Positions 1-9,449 of a DNA stretch of 30,568 bases are shown piece after piece. Origin of the DNA: Phytophthora quininea (taxonomy: Eukaryota > Oomycota > Peronosporomycetes > Peronosporales > Peronosporaceae); the NCBI GenBank assembly GCA_011947345.1, contig JAAVTG010000863.1, positions 1-30,568 on the forward strand, in the 5' to 3' direction. The notes beneath the pieces were generated by a model. The model was not told the DNA's origin and made no database searches. It saw only the letters and a program-made list of their open reading frames with translations. Within the stretch, counting starts at the first letter, position 1. Every line of letters starts with the position of its first letter. The translations under genes and the position numbers were made by a program.

Positions 1-612
1 AGCCCGAGGCGCGTTGGTCGGCCCTGGTGCTGAGCCCAAAGTCGCCGAGCTTGCAGCGGCCGTCGGAGGCCACCAGGACGTTCTCAAGCGACACGTCTCG
101 GTGGGCCAAATTGCACTCTCGGTGCAGGAAGCGCAGCCCCTGGGCCAGGTCTCGCACGATGGCCAGCGCTCTGCGCTGGCCCAGTCGGCTCTGCGGCTGC
201 GTGTGCATGAGGTGGCTCAGCAGGTCACCACCCGAGCAGTGCTCCATGACGAGCACCAGACGCGACTGCTGCACGAAGGCGTCGAAGAGCTGTACCACGT
301 TGGGGTGTCGGCGGCGCTGCCTGGTGAGCTGCGAGGCGGCCTGCCACTCCTTCCAGGGGCCGAGCAGGCGGCCGTCGGCGCAGCGCCGCAGCTGGCCAGC
401 GCACTTGACCACGACCGAGCGGGTCTGGCCAGTGGCGGTGGCGGTGGCGGTGTGGCGCTGCTGCTGCTGTTGCTGCTGATGTGGCCCAGGTAGATCTGCG
501 GCGCCAGTCGGGAGCTGACTTTGATCTGGCGGCGGGAATTCCTGGCGGGGCGGCTGCTATTGCTGCTGCGCGTGGAGGAGGTGGGGCGGCTGCACACCAG
601 CGTGGCTGTCAT
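1..612 (-). CDS. Protein kinase copy 1, 5' part only, frameshifted
   Basis: This is the second copy of the kinase at 3139-4125. It starts at 612 on the minus strand and leaves the window within the DFG region. The first 53 or so residues are identical to copy 2 (start MTATLVCSRP). At about 440-452 one G is missing from the GGT/GGC repeat that encodes the Ser/Thr/Ala-rich insert, so the frame changes after the run of serines and ends at 217. Beyond the break the DNA still encodes kinase motifs, including the HRD catalytic loop at about 83-110, in the shifted frame. Either this copy is a young pseudogene or the missing G is a sequencing undercall like others in the window. The C-terminal half cannot be judged. 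Confidence 0.7.
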
Positions 613-1541
613 GAGCTTGTTGGGGTAGGCTGGGTAGGCTCGAGCTGTGTGCTGTGCTGGCGGGAGAATGGCCAGTGCCGGGCTTGTGAATTTGTGATGG
701 GGTTGAAGTAGGGAGGCGCGCTCCCGACTCGTCTAGGGTCGTCGACGCACGCGTTCGGCGACGGGCCATTGCCACGTCGCATGATGTCAAGCCAATCGCG
801 CGTCGCCTGCATGGGCGGTGACGTCGCCCTCCAGCGAATCTTTGACGACCGTCGGAACATGGTTGCCTTTGCTTGCAGCACAGTTCGCCAACGAACCAAC
901 TTGCCGCCAAGTCGTGGGTTGCACAGTGCCAGGAGAGAAATGGCCGTCGAGTCGTTCGTGTTGACGCTGTACGTGTAGCAGCGCCGCACGCTGGGAAGCA
1001 GTGCCCGCAGCAGGTGGAAGGGCTGCTACTACTCTGCCGTGACAAACCGTCCGCTCCCCAGCTGATCCCGGTCTCCTTCCAGGACTGCTGAGGGCAGTGC
1101 TGTCGCCGTCGGCGCGCTGTGAGCCACAGTGCCGTCGCCAAGGTGACTCGGGCGCCGCTGTACCTTCGATTGGAGCTCGTGCTTGGACGAACGCGCGCTG
1201 CAACAACCAGTGCTCAAATCCTGCGGGTGACTCACGTGCTTGGCGTGACGCACCGCAAGGCCCCAATCAGGAGGCGGGCCAGCTTCAACAGGGGGCAACT
1301 CGAGCGCTGGGCGTCATCGAGCAACCAGTTGTTGCCGCCAGCTTCAAGTTACGACCGATCTCGCTGCTCTCGCAGCTCTGCCCAGTGCGGCAACAACATC
1401 TTTTGCTGCTTGCCTCTGGGTCTCGGCTGCCAACACGCAACGCGGCGCGAAGATGGGCGGGCCTGCTTCCTTCCGGCTACTGGGCTGGAGATTCACGCAC
1501 CGGAACGCCACTGACCAGGTACTGTAGGAGATCAAGTAAAT
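1..1541. repeat. Left arm of large inverted repeat (kinase duplication)
   Basis: The reverse complement of this stretch matches 2196-3751 almost base for base. Position 1 pairs with about 3751 and 1541 with about 2196, so the arm continues to the left of the window. In the parts compared side by side I saw only short indels, at about 446, 652, 675, 800, 1190 and 1302, all in homopolymer, GT/CG dinucleotide or GGT repeats. They sum to the 15 bp length difference between the arms. The arm carries the 5' part of kinase copy 1 and about 930 bp of upstream sequence. Long overlapping open frames at 700-1500 reflect high GC and are broken by these indels, so I do not call them genes. Confidence 0.95.
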
Positions 1542-2195
1542 TGTATGTACTCGGGCATTTTTATTTATGTTTCTACGACCAGAAAATTTTCATCGCTGTG
1601 TTTCAACGCTGAAGAAAGAAGGTAATGGGAATCGGAATGTTGAGCGCTTGGCTTTTCAGGGCGTTGTGAGAGTAGGAGTGTTTTCTCCATTCCAATCACA
1701 AAGTATAGATGTTCAAACGACATATCGTCGGCACAACGACTTAATATTCGCGTCCTGCAAAATAGCTCTTTGAACATGTATTTCGGATCAAGATCGAAAG
1801 TTGGTGTGAGCGAGAATGGGGTCGACAGGCGAGCAAAACAGATAAGATTTTACATACTTTAAAATGTCTGCGTCTTGTATCTTCTGGATTGGCGTTCTTG
1901 CATCGAGGTATGTAATGAGAACTACATTGACTTGTCAAGAGAAGTTTAAATGCACTGCAGAACAACAACAATGAATCATGATTAATGACCACTTGCAGAG
2001 ATCTACTTACCTGAATACTGCACCCACTGTCAACTTGCAACACATTCCCACTTCTTCTCAGCATTGTAGCAACAAAACAAACCTTCCGAAGCCATGTAGT
2101 AGAATTTAAGAAACTATGTTCTGCTTCCCTGGAACCCGTAACGCGCCCAACCGCGTCGATCTACAGGGTTTTTGCCCGATCAACGATCTACATGT
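1542..2195. other. Spacer between inverted-repeat arms, no gene seen
   Basis: This 654 bp unique stretch is less GC-rich than the arms. It separates two head-to-head copies of the kinase upstream region. Open frames are short and show no recognisable domain. A 9 bp motif CGATCTACA occurs twice close to the right junction (about 2157 and 2184). I see no transposon ends or target-site duplication. Confidence 0.6.
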
Positions 2196-3751
2196 ATTTA
2201 CTTGATCTCCTACAGTACCTGGTCAGTGGCGTTCCGGTGCGTGAATCTCCAGCCCAGTAGCCGGAAGGAAGCAGGCCCGCCCATCTTCGCGCCGCGTTGC
2301 GTGTTGGCAGCCGAGACCCAGAGGCAAGCAGCAAAAGATGTTGTTGCCGCACTGGGCAGAGCTGCGAGAGCAGCGAGATCGGTCGTAACTTGAAGCTGGC
2401 GGCAACAACTGGTTGCTCGATGACGCCCAGCGCGCTCGAGTTGCCCCCTGTTGAAGCTGGCCCGCCTCCTGATTGGGGCCTTGCGGTGCGTCACGCCAAG
2501 CACGTGAGTCACCCGCAGGATTTGAGCACTGGTTGTTGCAGCGCGCGCGTTCGTCAAGCACGAGCTCCAATCGAAGGTACAGCGGCGCCCGAGTCACCTT
2601 GGCGACGGCACTGTGGCTCACAGCGCGCCGACGGCGACAGCACTGCCCTCAGCAGTCCTGGAAGGAGACCGGGATCAGCTGGGGAGCGGACGGTTTGTCA
2701 CGGCAGAGTAGTAGCAGCCCTTCCACCTGCTGCGGGCACTGCTTCCCAGCGTGCGGCGCTGCTACACGTACAGCGTCAACACGAACGACTCGACGGCCAT
2801 TTCTCTCCTGGCACTGTGCAACCCACGACTTGGCGGCAAGTTGGTTCGTTGGCGAACTGTGCTGCAAGCAAAGGCAACCATGTTCCGACGGTCGTCAAAG
2901 ATTCGCTGGAGGGCGACGTCACCGCCCATGCAGGCGACGTGCGCGCGCGCGATTGGCTTGACATCATGCGACGTGGCAATGGCCCGTCGCCGAACGCGTG
3001 CGTCGACGACCCTAGACGAGTCGGGAGCGCGCCTCCCTACTTCAACCCCATCACAAATTCACAAGCCCGGCACTCGGCCATTCTCCCGCCAGCACACAGC
3101 ACACAGCTCGAGCCTACCCAGCCTACCCCAACAAGCTCATGACAGCCACGCTGGTGTGCAGCCGCCCCACCTCCTCCACGCGCAGCAGCAATAGCAGCCG
3201 CCCCGCCAGGAATTCCCGCCGCCAGATCAAAGTCAGCTCCCGACTGGCGCCGCAGATCTACCTGGGCCACATCAGCAGCAACAGCAGCAGCAGCGCCACC
3301 ACCGCCACCGCCACCGCCACTGGCCAGACCCGCTCGGTCGTGGTCAAGTGCGCTGGCCAGCTGCGGCGCTGCGCCGACGGCCGCCTGCTCGGCCCCTGGA
3401 AGGAGTGGCAGGCCGCCTCGCAGCTCACCAGGCAGCGCCGCCGACACCCCAACGTGGTACAGCTCTTCGACGCCTTCGTGCAGCAGTCGCGTCTGGTGCT
3501 CGTCATGGAGCACTGCTCGGGTGGTGACCTGCTGAGCCACCTCATGCACACGCAGCCGCAGAGCCGACTGGGCCAGCGCAGAGCGCTGGCCATCGTGCGA
3601 GACCTGGCCCAGGGGCTGCGCTTCCTGCACCGAGAGTGCAATTTGGCCCACCGAGACGTGTCGCTTGAGAACGTCCTGGTGGCCTCCGACGGCCGCTGCA
3701 AGCTCGGCGACTTTGGGCTCAGCACCAGGGCCGACCAACGCGCCTCGGGCT
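2196..3751. repeat. Right arm of large inverted repeat
   Basis: This is the inverted counterpart of 1-1541 and is 15 bp longer because of microsatellite or homopolymer length differences. The largest is an extra 8 bp in the CG-rich run near 2939-2952. It holds the kinase upstream region (2196-3138) and the first two thirds of kinase copy 2. Where the outer end of the repeat lies cannot be seen, because the left arm is cut by the window edge. The upstream part contains GACGTCAC (about 2915) and a reversed CCAAT box (about 2951), both duplicated in the left arm. Confidence 0.95.
3078..3093 (+). promoter_or_regulatory. Putative oomycete initiator of the kinase gene
   Basis: GCCATTCTCCCGCC lies about 50 bp upstream of the kinase start. 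It matches the CATTYYNC core of the oomycete initiator (TCATTYYNCAWTTT) but not its 3' half. The same sequence sits in the left arm upstream of copy 1. The call rests on position and partial match only. Confidence 0.35.
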
Positions 3752-4125
3752 GCGTGGGGAAGCCGCCCTACGCGGCGCCAGAGGTGGTGGCGCAGCAGAG
3801 CTACGACCCCGTGGCGGCCGACGTCTGGTCGCTGGGCATCGTGCTCTTCATGCTGCTCACGGGCGCGCCGCTGCTGCAGCTGGCGTCGCCCTCGAGCCCC
3901 GACTTTGCCGAGGTCAAGGCGCTGGGCTGTCGGGGCGTGCTCCAGCAGTGGCGGCTGGACGCGCAGCTGGAGCCGCAGACCATGCACCTGCTCGACGAGA
4001 TGCTGCAGTTCGACCCGAGCGAGCGGCTGCAGACGATGGACAGTGTGCTTAGCCATCCAGCACTACAGCAGAGCGAGGAGGAGGAGGAGGAGGATGAAAG
4101 AGGACAAGAAGCAGTGATTTATTAG
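3139..4125 (+). CDS. Ser/Thr protein kinase-like protein, 328 aa (copy 2)
   Basis: The protein phosphorylates Ser/Thr if active; the substrate is unknown. Motifs are in order: the VVVK lysine (K70), an alpha-C glutamate in KEWQAA (E89), hinge region LVMEHCSGGD (121-130), catalytic loop HRDVSLENVL (171-180), DFG (191-193), YAAPEVV (211-217) and DVWSLGIVLF (228-237). The usual GxGxxG loop is not recognisable. In its place is a low-complexity Ser/Thr/Ala stretch (46-63) encoded by trinucleotide repeats. The N-terminus (1-36) is Ser/Arg-rich and the C-terminus ends in an acidic Glu run (313-318). There is no signal peptide or membrane segment. At 328 aa it is little more than a bare kinase domain. 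The start is chosen because it begins the conserved duplicate and follows an initiator-like site. The exact kinase family is not assigned. Confidence 0.9.
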   Translation: MTATLVCSRPTSSTRSSNSSRPARNSRRQIKVSSRLAPQIYLGHISSNSSSSATTATATATGQTRSVVVKCAGQLRRCADGRLLGPWKEWQAASQLTRQRRRHPNVVQLFDAFVQQSRLVLVMEHCSGGDLLSHLMHTQPQSRLGQRRALAIVRDLAQGLRFLHRECNLAHRDVSLENVLVASDGRCKLGDFGLSTRADQRASGCVGKPPYAAPEVVAQQSYDPVAADVWSLGIVLFMLLTGAPLLQLASPSSPDFAEVKALGCRGVLQQWRLDAQLEPQTMHLLDEMLQFDPSERLQTMDSVLSHPALQQSEEEEEEDERGQEAVIY

Positions 4126-4877
4126 CCAGGACAAGCAACATCCGAGTGTAGTTTGATAGCAGAAACCAATTCCTAACAGTAAAGAGAGTCTTGCATGCTT
4201 ACCAATACCGGTAGGGATCTGGTCATGAACTGCATGCAGACAAGTACCCGGATGATGGTATGGCACACAGAACTGGTCATCACGACTTCTAGATGGTGAG
4301 GTTGCTAACCCCCACCTCGTCACGGGCCCGCACTTTGATTTGATGCGTGAACTTCCACTGCGTTCAAAGCAGAAAACAGGTAAGTATAAGGAGGACGCCA
4401 TTCAACAAAGCCGACGCCGTATCCAATTTTCAACTTAGCCTGAAAGATAAAAGGCAGGTGTTGCAGGTCAGGATTACAATAATGGATTTCATCCAGGATT
4501 AATCCTGTTCGACATTAAATCGCTAACCGTTAAGGAAAGATTGCGAAGATTCGTCGAGGACGAACAAGATACTCATCGTGAGGTCGTCATCAGCTTCAGG
4601 ATTTATCATGAATAAAATTATGCTTCGGAATCTGCTCTGTCCGCCTAGAGGCGCGCTCTGGCCGACATGTCTGCACAGGCGTCGTTGCATGTCAACCCAT
4701 TTGCATACACTCACTACTATGTCTTCTCTTAAATGCTTTATGACCCATTCGAAAGTTGAAGCTCAAGCCAGGGAGTGTGCGTTGCTAGACAGGAGCTTTA
4801 TGACAACTATCGTATGCGGTCAAGAAAATCAAAGCTATATGTATTCATCGCGATAGCGCCGAGTGCATACAAGCTAC
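4126..4877. other. Intergenic region after the kinase, no gene seen
   Basis: About 750 bp of mostly AT-richer sequence lies between the kinase stop and the end of the MULE protease domain. Open frames are short and unconvincing. It contains a perfect 12 bp palindrome AGGATTAATCCT at 4495-4506. I looked for an inverted counterpart of the sequence right of the MULE (8902-9200) and found none, so the left end of the transposon is not defined. Confidence 0.5.
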
Positions 4878-6505
4878 CTAATGCGGCGTTGACTTCTCCA
4901 GTTTTATCTTGGAGGCAGCACCAAAAACCTGCGCGATTTTGGTGGATGGTGCACCCTCCTCGTCACGTTTACCATCGTCATTCTGAGGGGCTGGAATCTT
5001 GTCGTCATCTGCCACCGCTCCTGCAGAGGGTGGTGTCAGTAGTTGTCCGGTAAGCAAGTAATAGAAGAGTTCAAAGCGACGTTGTGGCAAGGAGTTCACG
5101 CTCATGTCCAGTGGAGTTCCGGCAAAAACTTGACGGATAAACATCCAGCACACATACATGCCACAGCTAAAGGCATCGAACTGGATAGAATTGGTTTGGC
5201 GCAACACGTCGTAATCATTCAGGACTGCGATCTTGAGATCGTTAGGAATATTTTTCGCACCTTGCAGGTAGACTGGTTGGTTTAGTGGGTCATAGTAGAA
5301 TATGCGTTTGGACTCGACCCGAACAACCACACAGCATCAATGTGCGTTGTCAAAATTCAGCGGCAGCATTACTATGTCCACGCCGCTTTCTTTAACTTGC
5401 TGGTGAATGCGGTTCCGCAACGATACATCCACCTGAGTTATACCTGTCATTCGCGTCTTCTTTAGTTTCGTGACTGCAGACTGAAATCCAGCAAAGCGAC
5501 ATGCTGGGAAATCACCGACTAGTTGTTCACATAGAGCCCTTATAGCTGCGTCGCTGAGCCATGTCGGTGGTGTGGCTCTGTACCACAGGATGAATTGGAA
5601 GTCTTGTATGTCTGGTAGACCCGGCAGTTGCGTGTACGGGTAGGTCCGCAAAACTTTGTCTGCGACTTGATTCGCCAGATCATGGTACTCCGCGGGTAAT
5701 GACGGTAGACCTTCGTCCACCAGCCATTTGTGTAAGTACAAGTCCAACTGTACCGCGGTCTTTAAGTTTTGGATCCGCTTGAAGGTCTCGATCTGTTTTC
5801 TAGAGAAATTTCTGACATCCTTAATGATGACAGTATCAGTATAACTGTCCTGCATCGATTCTTGGCGTGTCAACTGTGCGCCCACTTCGTCGTCCAAAGT
5901 AATAGCTTCTTCCAGTGTATTACTGAGGGGAGAGCTTTCACACACGCGTCCAGAAGCTTTGGCGGAAGTATGTAAAATGGGTCCATGATTAAAACAGGAT
6001 TTTTCATGCGTTTGTACTTGGGGCGCTTGCTGTTCGACTCGCTGTACTTTACGATGATGCCTGCCAGTCGTCTCTGCAGCCGAATCAGACCGGGTTCGGA
6101 ACGGTCAAGTGCAGTGAGTAGACCTTCTAAGGTCACCTCGCCTGCTGCTTTACGAGCCTTTTCTACAGCAGCGTACCATTTACGGTTGGATTTCTCACCA
6201 GCTGCAGTTTTCTTCTTCTGCTTTGCCGGTCTCCCGACTTTCTTGGCTTTTGGATTTAGGCGGATCGTGACAGGGCTAGTAGATTTGACTTCATCGGCAC
6301 CGCGGGGCTCGTCACTATGATCATCATCTTCCCTGTCTTGGGTGGATTGTAATTCCTCATTATCACTTGAACTAATTCCAAGCTCATGTCGTGAATCTCT
6401 GTTTTCTTGAGCAAAGTTGTTACATGAAGGAGAACTAGTAGATTCGGCGGTATGGTCCCCAACGTCAATCTTTTGTTGACGCACATTTCTCCACTGCTTT
6501 AACAC
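4878..6505 (-). pseudogene. Ulp1/C48 protease part of the MULE, stop after catalytic His
   Basis: This is the C-terminal part of the fusion. A basic AT-hook-like linker (NPKAKKVGRPAKQKKK) and a helical region (6000-6300) lead to an Ulp1-like cysteine protease, the fold that processes SUMO. The catalytic residues are all present: His in FDNAH (5340-5342), Asp in FYYDPLNQ (5289-5291), Gln in SIQFDAF and Cys in FSCGMYVC (5163-5165). The frame break near 5930 is repaired by one extra C in CCCC. The Trp codon that normally follows the catalytic His is TGA (5337-5339), and coding resumes at once with CCVVVRVESK. As written the protein would lose Asp and Cys. In related elements the domain's cellular target is not established. 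Confidence 0.85.
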
Positions 6506-6697
6506 AATTGTAGCATCTCTTCAAACTCCGCATCATCTTCAATATCGGCCATTTCGCTCGCAATCAAGTGTGTCGCCCTCACCGCCTCCCTGTAGCGGTC
6601 TGCGTGGGTTCTCAACTTCTTCTTTTTCTCACAGACGACAAAGTTTTCATATGCAAATTGCGCTACTTGCTTTAGCGGCTGTACTGTAGTGGTCCAC

Positions 6698-6791
6698 CTA
6701 CAACAGCGCACAGTCATGAAATTTTCGTGAGTTAGTCATAAACATCCGTGATCTATTGTGACTTGTGGACTCTGCAAACTACAGCATATAC
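6698..6791 (-). other. Intron 2 of the MULE transposase (94 nt)
   Basis: The donor is GTATAT and the acceptor TTGTAG. Splicing turns RIDER-stop into RIDERWTTTVQPLK, which matches the usual R-W after the SWIM finger and brings the downstream frame into register. No other acceptor nearby gives the correct frame. Confidence 0.65.
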
Positions 6792-7768
6792 CTCTCGTCG
6801 ATCCGAGTCCAAGGGATTGCAGGGCCTGCAATTTTATGCTGCTTTGGATAGGCGATTGCGTGGCGGCAAGGGAGACTCATCGTCATGGAAAACTCGCAAT
6901 CACACTTCCAAGTGTCCGAAAACAACTTGTGAGCGCCAGTCGCTCCGTGAACAACGACGACACGTGCGTCTGACAAATCGGGAGCAAAACCATAAGCTGT
7001 ACACTTTGTTAGCGCTACTGCGTACTGATGTTCAATCTGTTCCGCGACGTAATGAGTAGTGAAGCGCAAAACGTTCGACATCTCCTCGTCGTAACTGCTG
7101 TTGACAAACTGTCCAATTCGTGAAACCCGATATTGATATTCGTTCTGCATTCGTCTGTTGTAAGCAACTATGGCCTTCACACACTGTGCCATACTCAAAG
7201 ATCCGTCTACGCTATCTTCTAGTTTGCCAAAACAAAACTCTCTAGACGGCTGTTAGTATGATTCTTGAAGTGCGGGAGCTTGGCTCGCAAATACAGCACC
7301 CAACGATCTTTGCTCGCATCCCAATTTCTTTCAAAGTAGTCGAAAAAGCCTGCCATCTCCATTCTGTCGCACATTCCACGCAGAGATTGATGTGCATCGT
7401 TATACACCTTCTCCGAATAGGCGTACATCATCTTGTGTATTGCAGCGTCGATTTGACTAGCATCATCGCTCGAAATCTTTCCAAATTCTGGCTTGGATCG
7501 TTTTTCCTTCAGGTACTTGATTGTGTGAAAGTGATAGATTAAAATTCGTGCCTGTGGGAAGTTAGACTCGAGCACACGTATCTCGTTCAAGTCCTTATCA
7601 ACAACAATTACGCGCAACATGTTGATGCATGTGGGATGAGAGCGAGTAAAGTGACCAATGGCTTTCTCCATGTGCCAGTCTCCGTCAGCCTCGATCAGAG
7701 ACTGCTGCACCACTGCACCTTCGCCAAACTCGTTCATAGTCATGAATGTAAGGAGCTGGTAGTTGTAG

Positions 7769-7856
7769 CTGCACGATAGAATCGGGAAATAGTCATGCAT
7801 TATTAATCTTAAACATATCTTGAAAAGAAAAAAATCTACACAAAAGAACAACATAC
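7769..7856 (-). other. Intron 1 of the MULE transposase (88 nt)
   Basis: The donor is GTATGT and the acceptor GTGCAG on the minus strand. Removing the 88 nt joins DCSHKTN(R) to YNYQLLTF, which restores the conserved block around the first catalytic Asp. Unspliced, this stretch translates into a hydrophobic peptide that imitates a membrane segment. Confidence 0.8.
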
Positions 7857-8901
7857 CGATTCGTCTTGTGACTGCAGTCAGAAGCTCACTGAAGCGAGCG
7901 TAAATGCGTCGCATGTGTGCCATAACGAGAGAAATAACCCCTGTCTCGCCAGCTTCTGTGTCAGCTACGGACGATGTGTTCTCAGGGTCTGCGGCGGAGA
8001 ACGCGGCGACCTCTCTTGCAGTGGCGTTGCTATCATCTGCGGTAGACACAGATGACGCGTGCTCTCTAACCATGTTGTCGACGTCGCTCTGGATGACATT
8101 CTGGTCGTGCTCCAAAAGGTAATCGTAGATGCGCGAGCGTGTAGCACCAACAGCCAGCATGCCCTCGACACGTGCACCTACGACTGGATCGTCAACCCCA
8201 CGTGAAGAAGGATACGTAGCGTAAGCGGTAGCCGACACGAGGTGATTATGCTGAAAGCACCCATTTTTAACCTGCAGCTCCCCACGCGCCAAATTCCACT
8301 GCACTACGAAGCGGAAAGGGCAATTCGTAAGCCGGTTGTGCTGGCGTGGTCGACTTCCTTCACTGCGCGACTTCCGCTTGTTCCACCCGTGCGTACAAAT
8401 GTACGCCCGCTGGTAAAGATCACAGACTCGGGGAATAAGTTGAGATTCGTCTGATCCTTTCTTCGTGCGTTGTATGCGTCTGTTGCGCTCTGCACGAGAC
8501 ACGGTCTCTTTCACAGGAAGCACTAGCAGAGTGCGCGCACAGTAGTCACTCAAATAGTCTTGCCAAGCTTCCCAGCTGGAATGCCACACTTGTGGGTGCT
8601 CGATATCGACGGCGGCGCATGCGGCACTACCAACACCATCACCGTGGACATCCGCAGCCTCTCCTCCGCGTTGGTTCTCTTTAGCTTCTCCAACGTCGTC
8701 CTGGTAATCGTCGTCACAGTTATCATCCTGTTCACCATGTTCATCGCGTTTACTGTCATCATCTACAGCCCCTGACGGCACATCGCATCCACGGACTGGA
8801 GTGAATGACAGACCAGGGCTACGACGCAGTCGCGCCGATCGAAGTGGTTTCTGGGCATCCCTTGTGCACTCGCCGACCGTGCTCTCCTCCGGCGCATTCA
8901 T

Positions 8902-9449
8902 TACGCCTCGGGTGCCTTGAGCTTCGGTTTCTTAGCTGCAAAAGGAAAGTGGTGCGCGACAAAAATAGAGCTTGTATTTTAACGAATAAATTGCAATCAT
9001 GGAATAATTTGACGATCCTGTTCGCTTCCATTATTATAATCATGGCCTGTAACAGCGCCGAAGATAAAACTGCGCGAAATTGTGCAGAGCTTACCGCAGC
9101 ATAAGATTACACCCCTGGCAAAATTACCCCCAAACACTTTTGGCTATAACTCGACGGCTACTGCGAATTTGGAGCTGCGGTATATAGTATTTATATCGCG
9201 TAATGCGGCTAGTTGTTCGTGCTAACAACCTCAGTTTTGCGCTTTGAGGGGTACCCGCCCCAAAATTTCTGATCGTTTACCTGGCCCAAACTTCCGGCCA
9301 CCTAGCCACCATAGTGAATTCAAGATATTTGTGGTGTCAGCCTTGAGAGCACCTCATATCCAACCGTAGCGTTTGACGGAGTGCGGTCGCCGCCATTAGC
9401 CCTGTTCAGCTCACTTTTGTTTTCGCCTACACAATCACATACCACCTTG
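8902..9449. other. Region between the MULE and the Tc1 relic, no gene seen
   Basis: There is no convincing open frame. The stretch 9110-9180 (ACACCCCTGGCAAAATTACC and following) is AC-rich and could be a transposon end. No inverted copy was found to the right of the Tc1 relic or to the left of the MULE, so it stays unassigned. Confidence 0.4.

Larger units (their letters stand above)
4878..8901 (-). mobile_element. Mutator-like element coding region with fused Ulp1 protease
   Basis: The whole stretch reads on the minus strand as one near-continuous protein once two introns and four small frame breaks are allowed for. The order is acidic N-terminus, FAR1/GCM-like zinc finger, MULE DDE transposase, SWIM zinc finger, basic linker, then Ulp1/C48 cysteine protease. 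The estimated length is about 1280 aa. Transposase-Ulp1 combinations are known from plant Kaonashi-type MULEs and C48 domains are common in oomycete elements; placement of this element in any named family is inference. Terminal inverted repeats and target-site duplications were not found, so true element ends are unknown. Confidence 0.85.
6499..8901 (-). pseudogene. MULE transposase part (zinc finger, DDE, SWIM)
   Basis: Residues count from the ATG at 8901. Residues 40-100 are acidic. A zinc finger of FAR1/GCM type uses C169, C194, H218 and H220. The DDE domain follows: DCSHKTN with the first catalytic Asp at 7877-7879, YNYQLLTFMTMNEFGEG after the first intron, then VIVVDKD and FPQARILIYHFHTIK. 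A SWIM finger, CDC...LPCRH, lies near 6850-6900. The frame breaks just before the first catalytic Asp (about 7880), near 7235 and near 6506. The last two are healed by one extra T in a T run; the first seems to lack several bases. SWIM coding ends at the second intron (6698-6791), after which the frame resumes with DERW. It is a decayed or mis-sequenced transposase rather than a host gene. Confidence 0.85.

Noticed and set aside
2297..3142. 281-codon plus-strand open frame upstream of the kinase, with others overlapping it in the same region and in the left arm
   Set aside because: Several frames are open at once because of high GC. The frame has no domain and is broken in the other arm by indels in CG repeats. 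It is treated as upstream non-coding DNA.
3037..4056. 339-codon minus-strand open frame across the kinase
   Set aside because: It lies antisense to a clear kinase with all motifs and has low-complexity Ala/Gly/Arg/His composition. It is a GC shadow.
4495..4506. Perfect palindrome AGGATTAATCCT
   Set aside because: It is short, isolated, expected by chance in 30 kb, and not linked to a transposon end or gene.
7769..7860. Hydrophobic segment MLFFCVDFFLFKICLRL that looks like a transmembrane helix in the transposase
   Set aside because: It is translated intron. Splicing GTATGT to CAG restores the conserved DCSHKTN-YNYQLL block.
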